This document shows positions 45,467 to 53,834 of a stretch of DNA of 64,000 nt, piece after piece. This stretch comes from JAZDEY01 sp043808325 [NCBI: Candidatus Eiseniibacteriota bacterium]. GTDB taxonomy: Bacteria > Arandabacterota > Arandabacteria > Arandabacterales. The stretch covers positions 1 through 64,000 of the forward strand of contig JAZDEY010000056.1 of assembly GCA_043808325.1 (NCBI GenBank). Reading direction: 5' to 3'. Made by a program: the position numbers and the translations under genes. The notes beneath the pieces are model-generated. The model did not search any database. It saw only the letters and a program-made list of their open reading frames with translations, and was not told where the DNA came from. How positions within the stretch are numbered: position 1 is the first letter of the stretch; the number at the start of each line of letters is the position of its first letter.

Positions 45467-45931
45467 TCAGAGGCCGGTTCCACCGGCCTCCGCCAGGACG
45501 GACATGACCTCTGCGGGGGAGCCGGCGGCTGTGATTCTGGCTATTGTGCCGGCGTCCCTGCCGATCACGGCGACGGCCGACAGGGCCTTGAGATACTTAG
45601 TCGATTCGTGAGGAGGGGCGGCGATCAGGAAAATCAAGTGACAGGGCCGCCCATCGTTGGAGTCGAAATCTATGCCCGTCTTGGAGATGCCGAGCGCGGC
45701 TACGACCTCGGCGACTCCGGTCGTTCTCGCGTGCGGAACGGCGATCCCATCGCCGATGCCAGTACTGCCCTTGGACTCCCGGTCGCGGACAGCTGCCAAG
45801 ATCGCCTCCCTATCGAAACCTTTGCCGGTCTCGACCAGGAGATCGACCAGATTTTCGATTGCGGTCCACTTATCAATCCCCGCAAGCCCGAGCTTGATCG
45901 TGTCCCGCGCCACTACCTTGGCGAGCACCAC
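45467..45931 (-). CDS. PTS EIIA-type regulatory protein (fructose/nitrogen class)
   Basis: The 154-residue protein is a single EIIA domain of the fructose/mannitol/Ntr class, with the phosphorylated His in GIGDGIAVPHART and the following ALGISKTGIDFD and LIFLIAAPP. No EIIB, EIIC or HPr gene is nearby, so it is probably a PtsN-like regulator rather than part of a sugar uptake system. It is followed closely by the MFS gene. Confidence 0.9.
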   Translation of the reverse strand: MVLAKVVARDTIKLGLAGIDKWTAIENLVDLLVETGKGFDREAILAAVRDRESKGSTGIGDGIAVPHARTTGVAEVVAALGISKTGIDFDSNDGRPCHLIFLIAAPPHESTKYLKALSAVAVIGRDAGTIARITAAGSPAEVMSVLAEAGGTGL

Positions 45932-46065
45932 TGCGCACTACCTCCGAAATCTTATGACCAGAGCGTCTCAGGTCAAATATATCGAGCCCGCGCCCGGCAG
46001 TAGGGGCCTGCTGCCGACAGACACTCTACTATATCGCCACCCCGTGGAGCAAGTGCACGCAAACC

Positions 46066-47841
46066 CTACTTGAGTTCCAGCACGCCGTAGGTGACGGGAT
46101 CGTAGCCCACCGGCACCTGCCAATCGGCCGAAGTGCCGAGCCGCTTCTGCTTGCGGCGGAAGTTTAGTTTCCAGTGCTTCCCCGGCTTGGCGGTCGTTGC
46201 AAGGGCCTTCAAGGGTATGCGCGCCTCGATCGACCACGAGTCGGCGCCCTTCGAGGTTTTCACTTCATATCTGCCATTCCACTTGGCGTCCGCCTCGACC
46301 GACCAGCCGTTCTTCACGGTTATCTTCTGGTCGAAGGCCGTTCCGAGGGGATTGAAGTAGATCTGGTACACGGGCCCGTCGGCGGTTTCGGGTTCTAAGA
46401 AATAGCCGACACAATCCTCGATGTAGACTGCGGAGTCCTGCACCTTGCAGTCGGCCACGATCGAACCCATTTCCTTCTCCGTACACTTGGCGGCCACATA
46501 GAGATTGCTGCGGTCCCAGGCAAAGTAGAACCTGACGGGATCGGTAGCCACGGGCGCGCCATCTGGGGCGAAGAAAGCTGTGACTGGAGCTCTCCAGACA
46601 TCCTCATCTATTACGCCGTCGATCTTGGGAGGCCTGCCGGCTTTGCAGGCATAGACGGTACGAGCTATAGGCAGAGATCGCTCGAGTTCCCGAGTCAGGC
46701 CGTCGGCTATCGTGTAGTCAATCGACACGATCGGCACGGGATATAGGCTCGCCGTGGATGCCACCGTAAACTCGGCGGTGCCGCTTCCCAAGGGCGCGAT
46801 CTCAAGGGCCCTCTCCCCAGGCGTGACCGTCCAGCCGTCCGGGGTCTGCCATTTCACGCTGACGCTGAGGGGACGGTCGCTGTGGATGTTCTTCACGGTG
46901 ACCTTAATCGGTGTCTCGGGACAGGTGAGAGCCTCCCCCACCGGCACCTGGCTCACCTCGATAGCTTCGCTTTGGATCTTGTAGACTAGGATAATGTCCT
47001 TGGCGGTGACCTCCTCCCAGGGACGGACCGATCCGATCTTTATCGGGGCGATCGCGATCCCGGCTGCTCCGACCGTGACCCACACAAAGTGATGCTCCAG
47101 CCCCGTGAGGCCCGGCGTGGCCTCAGCGCCCGAGGCGCCTACCCCCGTGTACATAATGCCGTCATAGCGTCCGCTGAAGTAGTCGTGATTATGGCCGGTG
47201 AAGACGCCATCCACACCGTACCGGACAAAGATATCGTGCAGCGGATCGGACGCTCCCTTGGCTACCGTGTCCAGCCAGTAAGGGATATGGAAGAATACGA
47301 AGGTGTAGGCCGCATCCTGGTGCCGCGCGAGATCATCGGTGAGCCAGGCCAGCTGTTCCTCTGGGAAATCCCGCACGGTCGGGTAACGCCCGTTGTCCAG
47401 GACCCCGAAGTGGACGCCCCGGACATCGAATGAATGATGGGGCTCTCCCATCATGCGCCGGTATTGATCCATCACCTCGGGCTGGGTAATATCGTGGTTT
47501 CCCGGTGTGAAGTAGAGTGGCATCGTCAAGGGTCTTACGATCTCACGGTACTCCTGCCACTGGCGCTTGATTTCGGTGGTATCCCCGGTATAGCCCTCGA
47601 TCATGTCACCGACCGTTATCGCGAGTTCCGGCTGGAGCCGCTCGACCTCCAAGAGGATCTCCTCGTACTTGCCGGCGATCGCCGTCCCCGTGCGGTCGCC
47701 GATCACCGCAAACCGCAAGGGGCAATCGCCGAGCGAAGGCGCTGGCTCAGCACCACTCGCTCCCCAAAGAGCAAGCACCGCTGCGGCATACAAGGCGGAA
47801 AGCAAGCACAGGTTTCGTGATCTCCGATTTCTCTCTGACAT
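46066..47841 (-). CDS. Secreted metallophosphoesterase with C-terminal CBM9-like domain
   Basis: The 591-residue product (ATG at 47841 with AAAGGAGG at six bases) has a signal peptide, then a calcineurin-like phosphoesterase domain with FAVIGDRTG, VGDMIEG, TPGNHD, FFHIPY and FTGHNHD, the five metal-binding signatures. A linker domain (about 290-385) is beta-rich. From about 395 a family 9 carbohydrate-binding-like domain starts (PPKIDGVIDEDVWR, ending KLNFRRKQK). It should hydrolyse phosphate esters outside the cytoplasm near a glycan. It diverges from the GT4 operon. Substrate unknown. Confidence 0.85.
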   Translation of the reverse strand: MSERNRRSRNLCLLSALYAAAVLALWGASGAEPAPSLGDCPLRFAVIGDRTGTAIAGKYEEILLEVERLQPELAITVGDMIEGYTGDTTEIKRQWQEYREIVRPLTMPLYFTPGNHDITQPEVMDQYRRMMGEPHHSFDVRGVHFGVLDNGRYPTVRDFPEEQLAWLTDDLARHQDAAYTFVFFHIPYWLDTVAKGASDPLHDIFVRYGVDGVFTGHNHDYFSGRYDGIMYTGVGASGAEATPGLTGLEHHFVWVTVGAAGIAIAPIKIGSVRPWEEVTAKDIILVYKIQSEAIEVSQVPVGEALTCPETPIKVTVKNIHSDRPLSVSVKWQTPDGWTVTPGERALEIAPLGSGTAEFTVASTASLYPVPIVSIDYTIADGLTRELERSLPIARTVYACKAGRPPKIDGVIDEDVWRAPVTAFFAPDGAPVATDPVRFYFAWDRSNLYVAAKCTEKEMGSIVADCKVQDSAVYIEDCVGYFLEPETADGPVYQIYFNPLGTAFDQKITVKNGWSVEADAKWNGRYEVKTSKGADSWSIEARIPLKALATTAKPGKHWKLNFRRKQKRLGTSADWQVPVGYDPVTYGVLELK

Positions 47842-47982
47842 TGCAGCCCTCCTTTCAGGGTCGGTCATGCATCGTTCTATCACACGGCGAAGCCCTCAAC
47901 AACACCTAATTCCCACCGACCCACCCCGCCCTGCGTGAGCCTGTTTCGACCTTCTTCATACCGCGGCAAACTACGGTTTGGC

Positions 47983-48011
47983 TTGACCCCCGGGCGCGTT
48001 GCAAATACAAT
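47983..48011 (+). promoter_or_regulatory. Sigma70-type promoter of the GT4 operon
   Basis: TTGACC (47983-47988), spacer of 17, TACAAT (48006-48011). It lies about 34 bases ahead of the TTG start at 48045, with a GGGGT ribosome binding site between. Confidence 0.65.
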
Positions 48012-48044
48012 GTTGGGCGCGATCGCACGCGGTCGGGGGTAGAC

Positions 48045-49112
48045 TTGAAGTCGATTGCCATAGTAAGCGAGGACTTGGCCCAGCCTTGGGACGAAGGGTT
48101 CAAGAAGGCATCGGCGGCTCTTGCCCTTTCAATGGCAACCCTTGGGATAGAGGTTTCGGTCTTCGCGCGAAGGGCGCACGGCCTCCCGCTGCCGGCCCGA
48201 GCGCTGCCTCACAACAAGCTGCTCCTAGGTTCTGGCTTTGCGCGGGAGCTCAAGCAGGCCGACCCTGAGGTTATTCTCTATATCCCCGAAGCTGCGGCGA
48301 CTCCGATGAGCCTCGTGAGGGCCCGCCTCATTAAGCGGCAATCAGGCGGAAAGCCTGTCGCAGTGCTATCGCTGCAGCGACGTGAATATGGCAGTGCGAC
48401 GCCGCTGGTCAGGTTGCTCGCGCCCGATCTCATGCTTGTCCTCTCGGAGCATAGCCTCGCGACTGCGCTTGCGGCAGGCCTGCGGGCGGAGATCGTCCCA
48501 CTTGGGGTAGATGTTTCGGCATTCCGGCCAGCCCGGCCGGATGAGCGCAAAGCGCTCCGGGCAAAGTACGGTGTCGGTGACGCAAAGGTGATCCTTCATG
48601 TGGGCCACATCTCCCGGAGCAGGAATCTCGGCCTTCTCAAGCAGATTCTCGCGCCCGGAAGGCAGATGGTCATCGTCTCAAGCACCAGCACACGCCAGTC
48701 CCCCGAGGTAAGGCGGGCCTTCGAAGGCTCCACCGTTGTTTTCATCGATAAGTTCGTCGACGCGATCGATGAGATCTACCGGCTTGCCGACTGTTATGTC
48801 TTTCCCACATTCAGCGCTGCGGGCGCAATCGAGATCCCGCTCTCGGTGCTCGAGGCGATGGCGACCAATCTGCCTGTTGTGACCACCGCCTTCGGAGGGT
48901 TACCCTGGCTCTTCAAGGATGTTCAAGATCTGGAACGCGAGGGCCTTTTCTTTGCGCGATCGGAGCTCGAGTTTCTCGAGAAACTCGAGCCCGCCCTTGC
49001 ACGCGCCGATGTGACTACGAGACGCCTGGTCGAGGCTTACTCGTGGCAACGGGCCGCCAAGTGGATTGTGGAGACAATCGATCGAAACTTGAGGGCACAA
49101 CCGACGGCATGA
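48045..49112 (+). CDS. GT4-family glycosyltransferase
   Basis: The 355-residue protein shows the GT-B fold with an N-terminal Rossmann segment (KSIAIVSEDLAQP) and the GT4 C-terminal half: VILHVGHISRSRNLG, FIDKFVDAIDEIYRLADCYVFPTFS and an EIPLSVLEAMA segment with the retaining-enzyme E-x7-E pattern. The gene starts with TTG and a GGGGT site. It has a four-base overlap with the kinase gene downstream, forming a three-gene operon with it and an AP-superfamily enzyme. It should build a surface glycan, glycolipid or similar; sugar unknown. Confidence 0.85.
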   Translation: MKSIAIVSEDLAQPWDEGFKKASAALALSMATLGIEVSVFARRAHGLPLPARALPHNKLLLGSGFARELKQADPEVILYIPEAAATPMSLVRARLIKRQSGGKPVAVLSLQRREYGSATPLVRLLAPDLMLVLSEHSLATALAAGLRAEIVPLGVDVSAFRPARPDERKALRAKYGVGDAKVILHVGHISRSRNLGLLKQILAPGRQMVIVSSTSTRQSPEVRRAFEGSTVVFIDKFVDAIDEIYRLADCYVFPTFSAAGAIEIPLSVLEAMATNLPVVTTAFGGLPWLFKDVQDLEREGLFFARSELEFLEKLEPALARADVTTRRLVEAYSWQRAAKWIVETIDRNLRAQPTA

Positions 49113-49858
49113 AACGCAAGCTGATCGTACTTATGGGCCTTGATGGAAGCGGCAAGAGCACTCAGGCCCAGATCCTCGCCAACTGGCTGAGGGAGCAGAG
49201 CATAGTGACGGAAGTGGTCTGGATGCGCGGCGAATCGTATCTCACTTTGCCTCTTCTTAAGATTGCGAAGGCTCTGCTGCGGGCGCCGAAGGGCACTAAG
49301 CGGGGAGGGGCCGTGGGTGAGGCGGCACCGGCCGGCGGGGTTGCCGGCGCCGAGGCGGCTGGTGGCCGGGCCGGCGATGACGCGGTTCGCGACCACTATA
49401 CTAAGTATGTTCGAAGCAAGCGATCGCTCTTTAAGAACAGGCTGGTGCGAGCGATCTGGCGGAACCTTGTGCTTTTCGACTTCTTCATCACCTTCAAGGT
49501 GGCCTTTGCGAAGCTGCCCAAGGATGCCCGGGTGGTGATCCTCGATCGGTATGTATACGACAGCCTGATCGATATCGATTCGGGCTTTGGCAGCGGCGGC
49601 GCGGAGGTCAGGCGGCTCCTCAGGTCACGGCTGATCCGGTTCTTCCCGAGACCCGATAAGGTTGTGCTGATTGAGATCGCACCCGACATTGCCATGCGGA
49701 GAAAGGATGACATCCCGTCGATGGAATACCTTGAGGAGCGCCACGGGCTCTATCGCATGATCGCCGGCGAGGTCAAGGGTACGATCGTCGACGGCTCAAG
49801 ATCGATTGATGAAGTCAGGGCATCCATCATAGATGCAGCGAAGGGAGCGATCCGGTGA
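49109..49858 (+). CDS. Thymidylate kinase-like P-loop kinase
   Basis: The 249-residue protein has Walker A GLDGSGKST at residues 10-18, a DRYVYDS motif near residue 150, and a lid region KVVLIEIAPDIAMRRK. These place it in the dTMP kinase-like family, but a Gly/Ala-rich low-complexity insert (about residues 61-92) interrupts the core, and the gene context is not nucleotide metabolism. The ATG overlaps the GT4 stop by four bases (the frame extends upstream without a better start), and its own stop overlaps the next GTG. It may phosphorylate a sugar- or nucleoside-type substrate used in the glycan pathway; a true Tmk is less likely. Confidence 0.78.
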   Translation: MKRKLIVLMGLDGSGKSTQAQILANWLREQSIVTEVVWMRGESYLTLPLLKIAKALLRAPKGTKRGGAVGEAAPAGGVAGAEAAGGRAGDDAVRDHYTKYVRSKRSLFKNRLVRAIWRNLVLFDFFITFKVAFAKLPKDARVVILDRYVYDSLIDIDSGFGSGGAEVRRLLRSRLIRFFPRPDKVVLIEIAPDIAMRRKDDIPSMEYLEERHGLYRMIAGEVKGTIVDGSRSIDEVRASIIDAAKGAIR

Positions 49859-51318
49859 GCAAGCTTGTAGTCATCGGAATTGATGCCCTCGATGCGGCGC
49901 TCCTCGAGCGTTGGAAGGATGATCTTCCCAATTTGAGAAGGATCATGGACAAGGGTTACTATGCCCCGCTCGAATCTACCCAACCACCCGACTCCATACC
50001 CGCTTGGGTCACAATCTATACTGGAATGCAGCCCTGGGAACACGGCATAGTCGACTCGATGGATTACTTCGACATCAAGGGCGGCAGGCCGGCCCTCGAC
50101 ACCCGGATTCTGGTCGGCAGGACCTTCTGGGACAAGGCAAGTCAGGCGGGCAAGCGGGTCTGCATCATCAATCCTCTCCTGGCGTATCCCGTGTGGCAGG
50201 TCAATGGAATAATGGTCAATGGGCCGGTCTTTATATCAGGTGAAGTCCAGGCATATCCCGAGGACATTCTAACACGCTTTAAGTTGCCCGAGCTCGGCGG
50301 CATGACGGATTTCCCGGACCGAAAGGACCTCGCCGGTTTCCTCGAGCGGACCGAGCAGGTAACACGGGATCTTGCGAGGTTCGGGCTCGAGCTCTTCGCG
50401 CTGGAAGAGTGGGACGTCTTCTTCATCTGTTTCCTAACCCTGGACCGGGTGATGCATTTCCTTTGGCGCTACACCGACCCCTCAGACCCCACTTACCCAG
50501 GTAAGAACCCCCTTGAGGATTCGATCAAGAGGTTCTTCGTCGTGTTCGATTCGATTGTCGGTGACTTTATGAGCCGGCTCGCCCGAGACCAAGCCTTACT
50601 CGTCGTGAGCGATCACGGCCACGGCATGAGACCGCCAAGGGCGCTCTTCGTTAACGAGGTCTTAAGAAGAGAGGGCCTGCTCAAGACCAGGCAAGGCCAG
50701 GTTCCGGGACTCAATCCGGTGGCGATCGTGGAGCGGGCCAAGAACTCTTTCCTGCGCGTGATGCAGCGGCTCGACCTCGAAGACCTGGTCTATCGGATCG
50801 CCGCTCTCATTCCCAAAGAGACAAGGAAGAGCCTCAAGACGTCGGCTTACGCAGTAGTGCGGGATGGCAGCACGGCCTGGGTATCGGACATCGGTGGGGG
50901 CACGTCTTTCAGTGGAATCGAAATCAACCGATCCGCCCTCGACCCGGCGCAGACCGGCAAAGCGTATGAGGAGCTCAGGGACCGTATCATCCGGCTGCTG
51001 CTCTCACTGAAAGATCAGACCAAAGACCAGACCGGCGCAAGCCTCGTCGGATGGGCCAAGCGCCGAGAAGATGTCTTCGCCGGCCGTAATGTCGACAAGT
51101 ACCCGGATGTGGTCTTCGAACTTGCCGAGGGCTACAGCGTCGACCGCACTCTCTTCTGCGGTCTTACCGGAATGACCTCGACCCACAAGAAAGTCTCGGG
51201 CGGCCACACCCAATATGGCTCCCTCCTGCTCTGCGGCACCCGTCAAGTACCGTCAAAGAGGGATTTCCACATCACCTCGGTCTATGGCCTGATCAATGAG
51301 ATCCTGGGCCAGAAGTGA
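49855..51318 (+). CDS. Alkaline-phosphatase superfamily enzyme without signal peptide
   Basis: The 487-residue product starts with GTG overlapping the kinase stop by four bases. It opens with the metal-binding VVIGIDALDA (Asp10), has the nucleophile region QPPDSIPAWVTIYTG and EHGI, a Asp/His pair in LTLDRVMHFLW, VVSDHGHGM, and a late His in SGGHTQYG. No signal peptide or membrane segment is seen, so it should be cytoplasmic. Unlike two paralogues it lacks the LGYI-type tail. Its place after a glycosyltransferase and a kinase suggests a phospho- or sulfo-sugar or a lipid-linked intermediate as substrate. Confidence 0.83.
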   Translation: MSKLVVIGIDALDAALLERWKDDLPNLRRIMDKGYYAPLESTQPPDSIPAWVTIYTGMQPWEHGIVDSMDYFDIKGGRPALDTRILVGRTFWDKASQAGKRVCIINPLLAYPVWQVNGIMVNGPVFISGEVQAYPEDILTRFKLPELGGMTDFPDRKDLAGFLERTEQVTRDLARFGLELFALEEWDVFFICFLTLDRVMHFLWRYTDPSDPTYPGKNPLEDSIKRFFVVFDSIVGDFMSRLARDQALLVVSDHGHGMRPPRALFVNEVLRREGLLKTRQGQVPGLNPVAIVERAKNSFLRVMQRLDLEDLVYRIAALIPKETRKSLKTSAYAVVRDGSTAWVSDIGGGTSFSGIEINRSALDPAQTGKAYEELRDRIIRLLLSLKDQTKDQTGASLVGWAKRREDVFAGRNVDKYPDVVFELAEGYSVDRTLFCGLTGMTSTHKKVSGGHTQYGSLLLCGTRQVPSKRDFHITSVYGLINEILGQK

Positions 51319-51888
51319 GCAGTGGAATCACGTCACCCAGAGCGAGGACGGAAAGCAGCGCGTAGAAAGATGGGGTGTGTCCCTATCTACAGAACGGCAC
51401 GCGAGAAAATGGGGTGTGTCCCTATTTTCAATGGAGTGAGTGTGGAAAGGGGTGTGTCCCGATTCACCAGAAGGGGCCGGGAGACCGGCGGGGTTGAGCT
51501 CCGAACGGCGGCGAGGGTGACTTTAGAGTAGTTTCTGCTACTCGTACACTGCATACGCTGTGCCACTCTTCAGGACTGAGCTCGGAATTGCTGGAGACTA
51601 ATGACCTGATATCTAATGAGTTAGGACTTCGGATCCGTGGGTTACTTTTCGGGGGCGCCTCGCTCCTCCCCCGGCTGCGCAAATTCTCCGAGCTCGTGAG
51701 CAAGGTTACCCAAGTAGAGTCCGTCTAGAATCCAGGGTGAGTCTGTGAGACAGATGTATGTCTTGCTGAGCTATCCATCGAACCAGATAGCCCTGGGCCT
51801 TGCCGAAGCGCGAGATGGCGACAGGCGAGTCACTTGGCCGGCGGATTATTCTCGCTCGGTGTCGGCGCCTAGAAAATGGGGTGTGTCC
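51319..51888 (+). other. Gene-poor stretch with short dispersed repeats
   Basis: No credible gene is seen between the AP-superfamily gene and the DUF2892 gene. The first 150 bases and the right edge hold four copies of a GGGGTGTGTCCC-type repeat. The middle has no ribosome binding site with a long frame, no tRNA fold that I could complete, and no clear terminator. Confidence 0.5.
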
Positions 51889-51894
51889 CTATTT
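51370..51894 (+). repeat. Four same-orientation copies of a GGGGTGTGTCCC repeat
   Basis: Copies lie at 51370-51386, 51406-51428, 51446-51466 (core GGGGTGTGTCCC at 51449-51460, weaker flanks) and 51871-51894. The best two share AGAAAATGGGG then TGTGTCCCTATTT without mismatch. The core is a near-palindrome GGG-GTGTGT-CCC. Repeats of this look sit near REP-associated (Y1/IS200-like) transposases in other genomes as far as I recall; no transposase is seen here. Confidence 0.8.
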
Positions 51895-52128
51895 AACGGG
51901 CTCGTCCTTGCTCGGGGCGCAACACGCGCCGCCCTTGCGCGTCGACATCTTGAGGGGCACATAGAGCGCGCAGAAACCGGTAAGGCTTGTCAGCAACAGC
52001 AACACGCCGATAATGCCCACTATGATCGCCATCACGCCGGTTACTGCTTTGGTCGCCAGCAGGATCACGGCCACGACTACCAGCACCAGCCTGGCGACGC
52101 GGTCGACCGTTCCCATGTTCTTCTTCAT
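51889..52128 (-). CDS. DUF2892-family small membrane protein
   Basis: The 79-residue product (ATG at 52128, GGGAGG at seven bases) begins KKNMGTVDRVARLVLVVVAV and has two hydrophobic helices around a GLY-type turn, then a Cys-containing tail GGACCAPSKDEPVK. This is the DUF2892 (YgaP-like transmembrane) family, function unknown, often linked to sulfur metabolism or rhodanese. The stop codon lies inside the fourth copy of the short repeat. Confidence 0.8.
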   Translation of the reverse strand: MKKNMGTVDRVARLVLVVVAVILLATKAVTGVMAIIVGIIGVLLLLTSLTGFCALYVPLKMSTRKGGACCAPSKDEPVK

Positions 52129-52230
52129 ACTGCACCTCCCTGTGTGAGTTGTGTCTCTCTCGACAACCCGAGCCGCGAGGAGCCTAACCCATCTCCTTCG
52201 GGAACGACAAGCATTTCTTTGCGGCAACTG

Positions 52231-52389
52231 TCACCGGTTGGGGTGTAACTCATAATCCACGATACGACTGAGGAGGACTCCGTCCACACCCTTCTTGATC
52301 TCGTCTTTCATCTTTCCGACGACCTGCCAGCCACACGCTTTGAAGAACGATAGAGCCCCACGGTCGGCGTCAGACGGCAGTCTCGTCAT
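52231..52389 (-). pseudogene. Remnant of a GNAT-like acetyltransferase
   Basis: A 52-codon minus-strand frame reads MTRLPSDADRGALSFF, then KACGWQVVGKMKDEI and DGVLLSRIVDYEL. This looks like the C-terminal end of a GNAT-type enzyme (the ALSFFKACGW element is where the last helix and strand begin). The upstream two thirds of such a protein are missing and the flank is disrupted, so it is probably a decayed or truncated gene. Family assignment is tentative. Confidence 0.35.
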
Positions 52390-52665
52390 GCGCTACTTTG
52401 CTTCGCATAAGCCAAATTGTAGGATAGCATCGGCAATCCCGCAACGGGTATTCACTTGGCGGCACTTGCCGGAGCACCATATGAGGCGTCTGCGGTTCGG
52501 GCAGGGTCCGGACGCGCCGCTGCCACACAGCGGGCCTCTTTGTATTGCCCAAAGGCGGCGAACCGTGTATAATGATTAGGATATTCATGCCGATTGCCGT
52601 CTACAACTGGCATCGCCATAGATCACAAACGGGGGATTATCCTATCTGAGGAGGTACTGCGAATA

Positions 52666-53817
52666 ATGGTAAGACCGCATGGTGGGAAGCTGATCGACCG
52701 GGCCCTGAGGGGCAAAGAAGCGGAAGCCGCCGCCAAGAACCTGGCCATGATGAAGAGCATCGCGCTCGACCGCATGAGCGTGGTCGACCTGCGCAATATC
52801 GCTGTTGGCAGGTATAGCCCGCTCGAGGGCTTTATCGGCAAGCACGACCTCGAATCGATCGTCCAGAATACGCGCTTGAAGAACGGCGTGGTGTGGTCGA
52901 TTCCCATTCTGCTCGATGTTTCCGAGGATGAGGCGCGAGGCCTCAAAGAGGGCGAGGACGTGTGCCTGAAGGACGACGCCGGCAAGGCCATCGCTATCCT
53001 TCATCTCACCGAGAAGTACTCCTATCCCAAGGAAGCTATCGCCCAGAGCGTGTTCGGTACCAATGACTCGAAGCACCCCGGTGTCAAATCCACCATGGAA
53101 ATGAAGGACGTTTTCCTGGGCGGCCAGATTGACCTCGTGGATACCTCGCGGGAGCCCTTCCCCAAGTACAATTTGACTCCAATTGAGACCCGGCAGATCT
53201 TCGAGGAGCGCGGCTGGAAGACAGTCGCGGGCTTCCAGACCCGGAACGCCCCCCATAACGGCCACGAGTACATGCAGAAGGTGGTGCTCTCGATGGTCGA
53301 TGGCCTCTTTATCAACCCCGTGATCGGCAAGAAGAAGAAGGGCGATTTCACCGACGAGGCGATCCTGCGTGCCTACGATGTCCTCCTCGAAGATTACTTC
53401 CCCAAGGACCGGGTCTTCATGAGCATTCTCCCGATGGAGATGCGCTACGCGGGCCCCAAGGAAGCGATCCATCACGCGATCATCCGCAAGAACTTCGGCT
53501 GCACCAACCTGATCGTGGGCCGGGACCACGCCGGCGTGGGGAACTACTATGAGCCCGAGGCCGCGATCGAGATCTTCAAGAACTTCACCGACCTTGAGAT
53601 AACCCCGATCACAATCAGGGGCGATTTCTTCCACTGCAAGAAGTGTGCTCAGCTCGAGAGCGAGCGCACCTGCCCGCACGGTGACGACCAGAAGATCAAG
53701 TTCTCGGGGACCGTGATACGGAAGATGCTGGTCGAGGGAGGCTCGCCGCCGCCCGAGATCTTCAGACCCGAGGTCTTCGAGGCCCTGAGACAGCTCAAGA
53801 ACCCCTTTGTAGAATAA
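52666..53817 (+). CDS. sat: Sulfate adenylyltransferase (ATP sulfurylase)
   Basis: Started at the ATG at 52666 (GAGGAGG upstream), the 383-residue protein is a prokaryotic ATP sulfurylase: QTRN at 191-194, the HNGH nucleotide motif at 197-200, GRDHAG at 285-290, and a zinc site with C324, C327, C336 and H338. It forms adenosine 5'-phosphosulfate (APS) and pyrophosphate from ATP and sulfate. It is the first gene of an operon with an AP-superfamily enzyme (17 bases later) and an APS kinase. No APS or PAPS reductase is seen, which points to sulfation rather than assimilation, though such genes may lie elsewhere. Confidence 0.95.
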   Translation: MVRPHGGKLIDRALRGKEAEAAAKNLAMMKSIALDRMSVVDLRNIAVGRYSPLEGFIGKHDLESIVQNTRLKNGVVWSIPILLDVSEDEARGLKEGEDVCLKDDAGKAIAILHLTEKYSYPKEAIAQSVFGTNDSKHPGVKSTMEMKDVFLGGQIDLVDTSREPFPKYNLTPIETRQIFEERGWKTVAGFQTRNAPHNGHEYMQKVVLSMVDGLFINPVIGKKKKGDFTDEAILRAYDVLLEDYFPKDRVFMSILPMEMRYAGPKEAIHHAIIRKNFGCTNLIVGRDHAGVGNYYEPEAAIEIFKNFTDLEITPITIRGDFFHCKKCAQLESERTCPHGDDQKIKFSGTVIRKMLVEGGSPPPEIFRPEVFEALRQLKNPFVE

Positions 53818-53834
53818 GCAAGAAGGAGATTTCG

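Noticed and set aside
49043-49108. Upstream extension of the Tmk-like kinase
   Set aside because: It lies wholly in the GT4 gene, whereas the ATG at 49109 gives the usual four-base overlap and a standard N-terminal strand before Walker A.
51600-51720. Possible tRNA-like segment in the gene-poor stretch
   Set aside because: A loop resembling an anticodon arm is present but acceptor and T arms cannot be paired.
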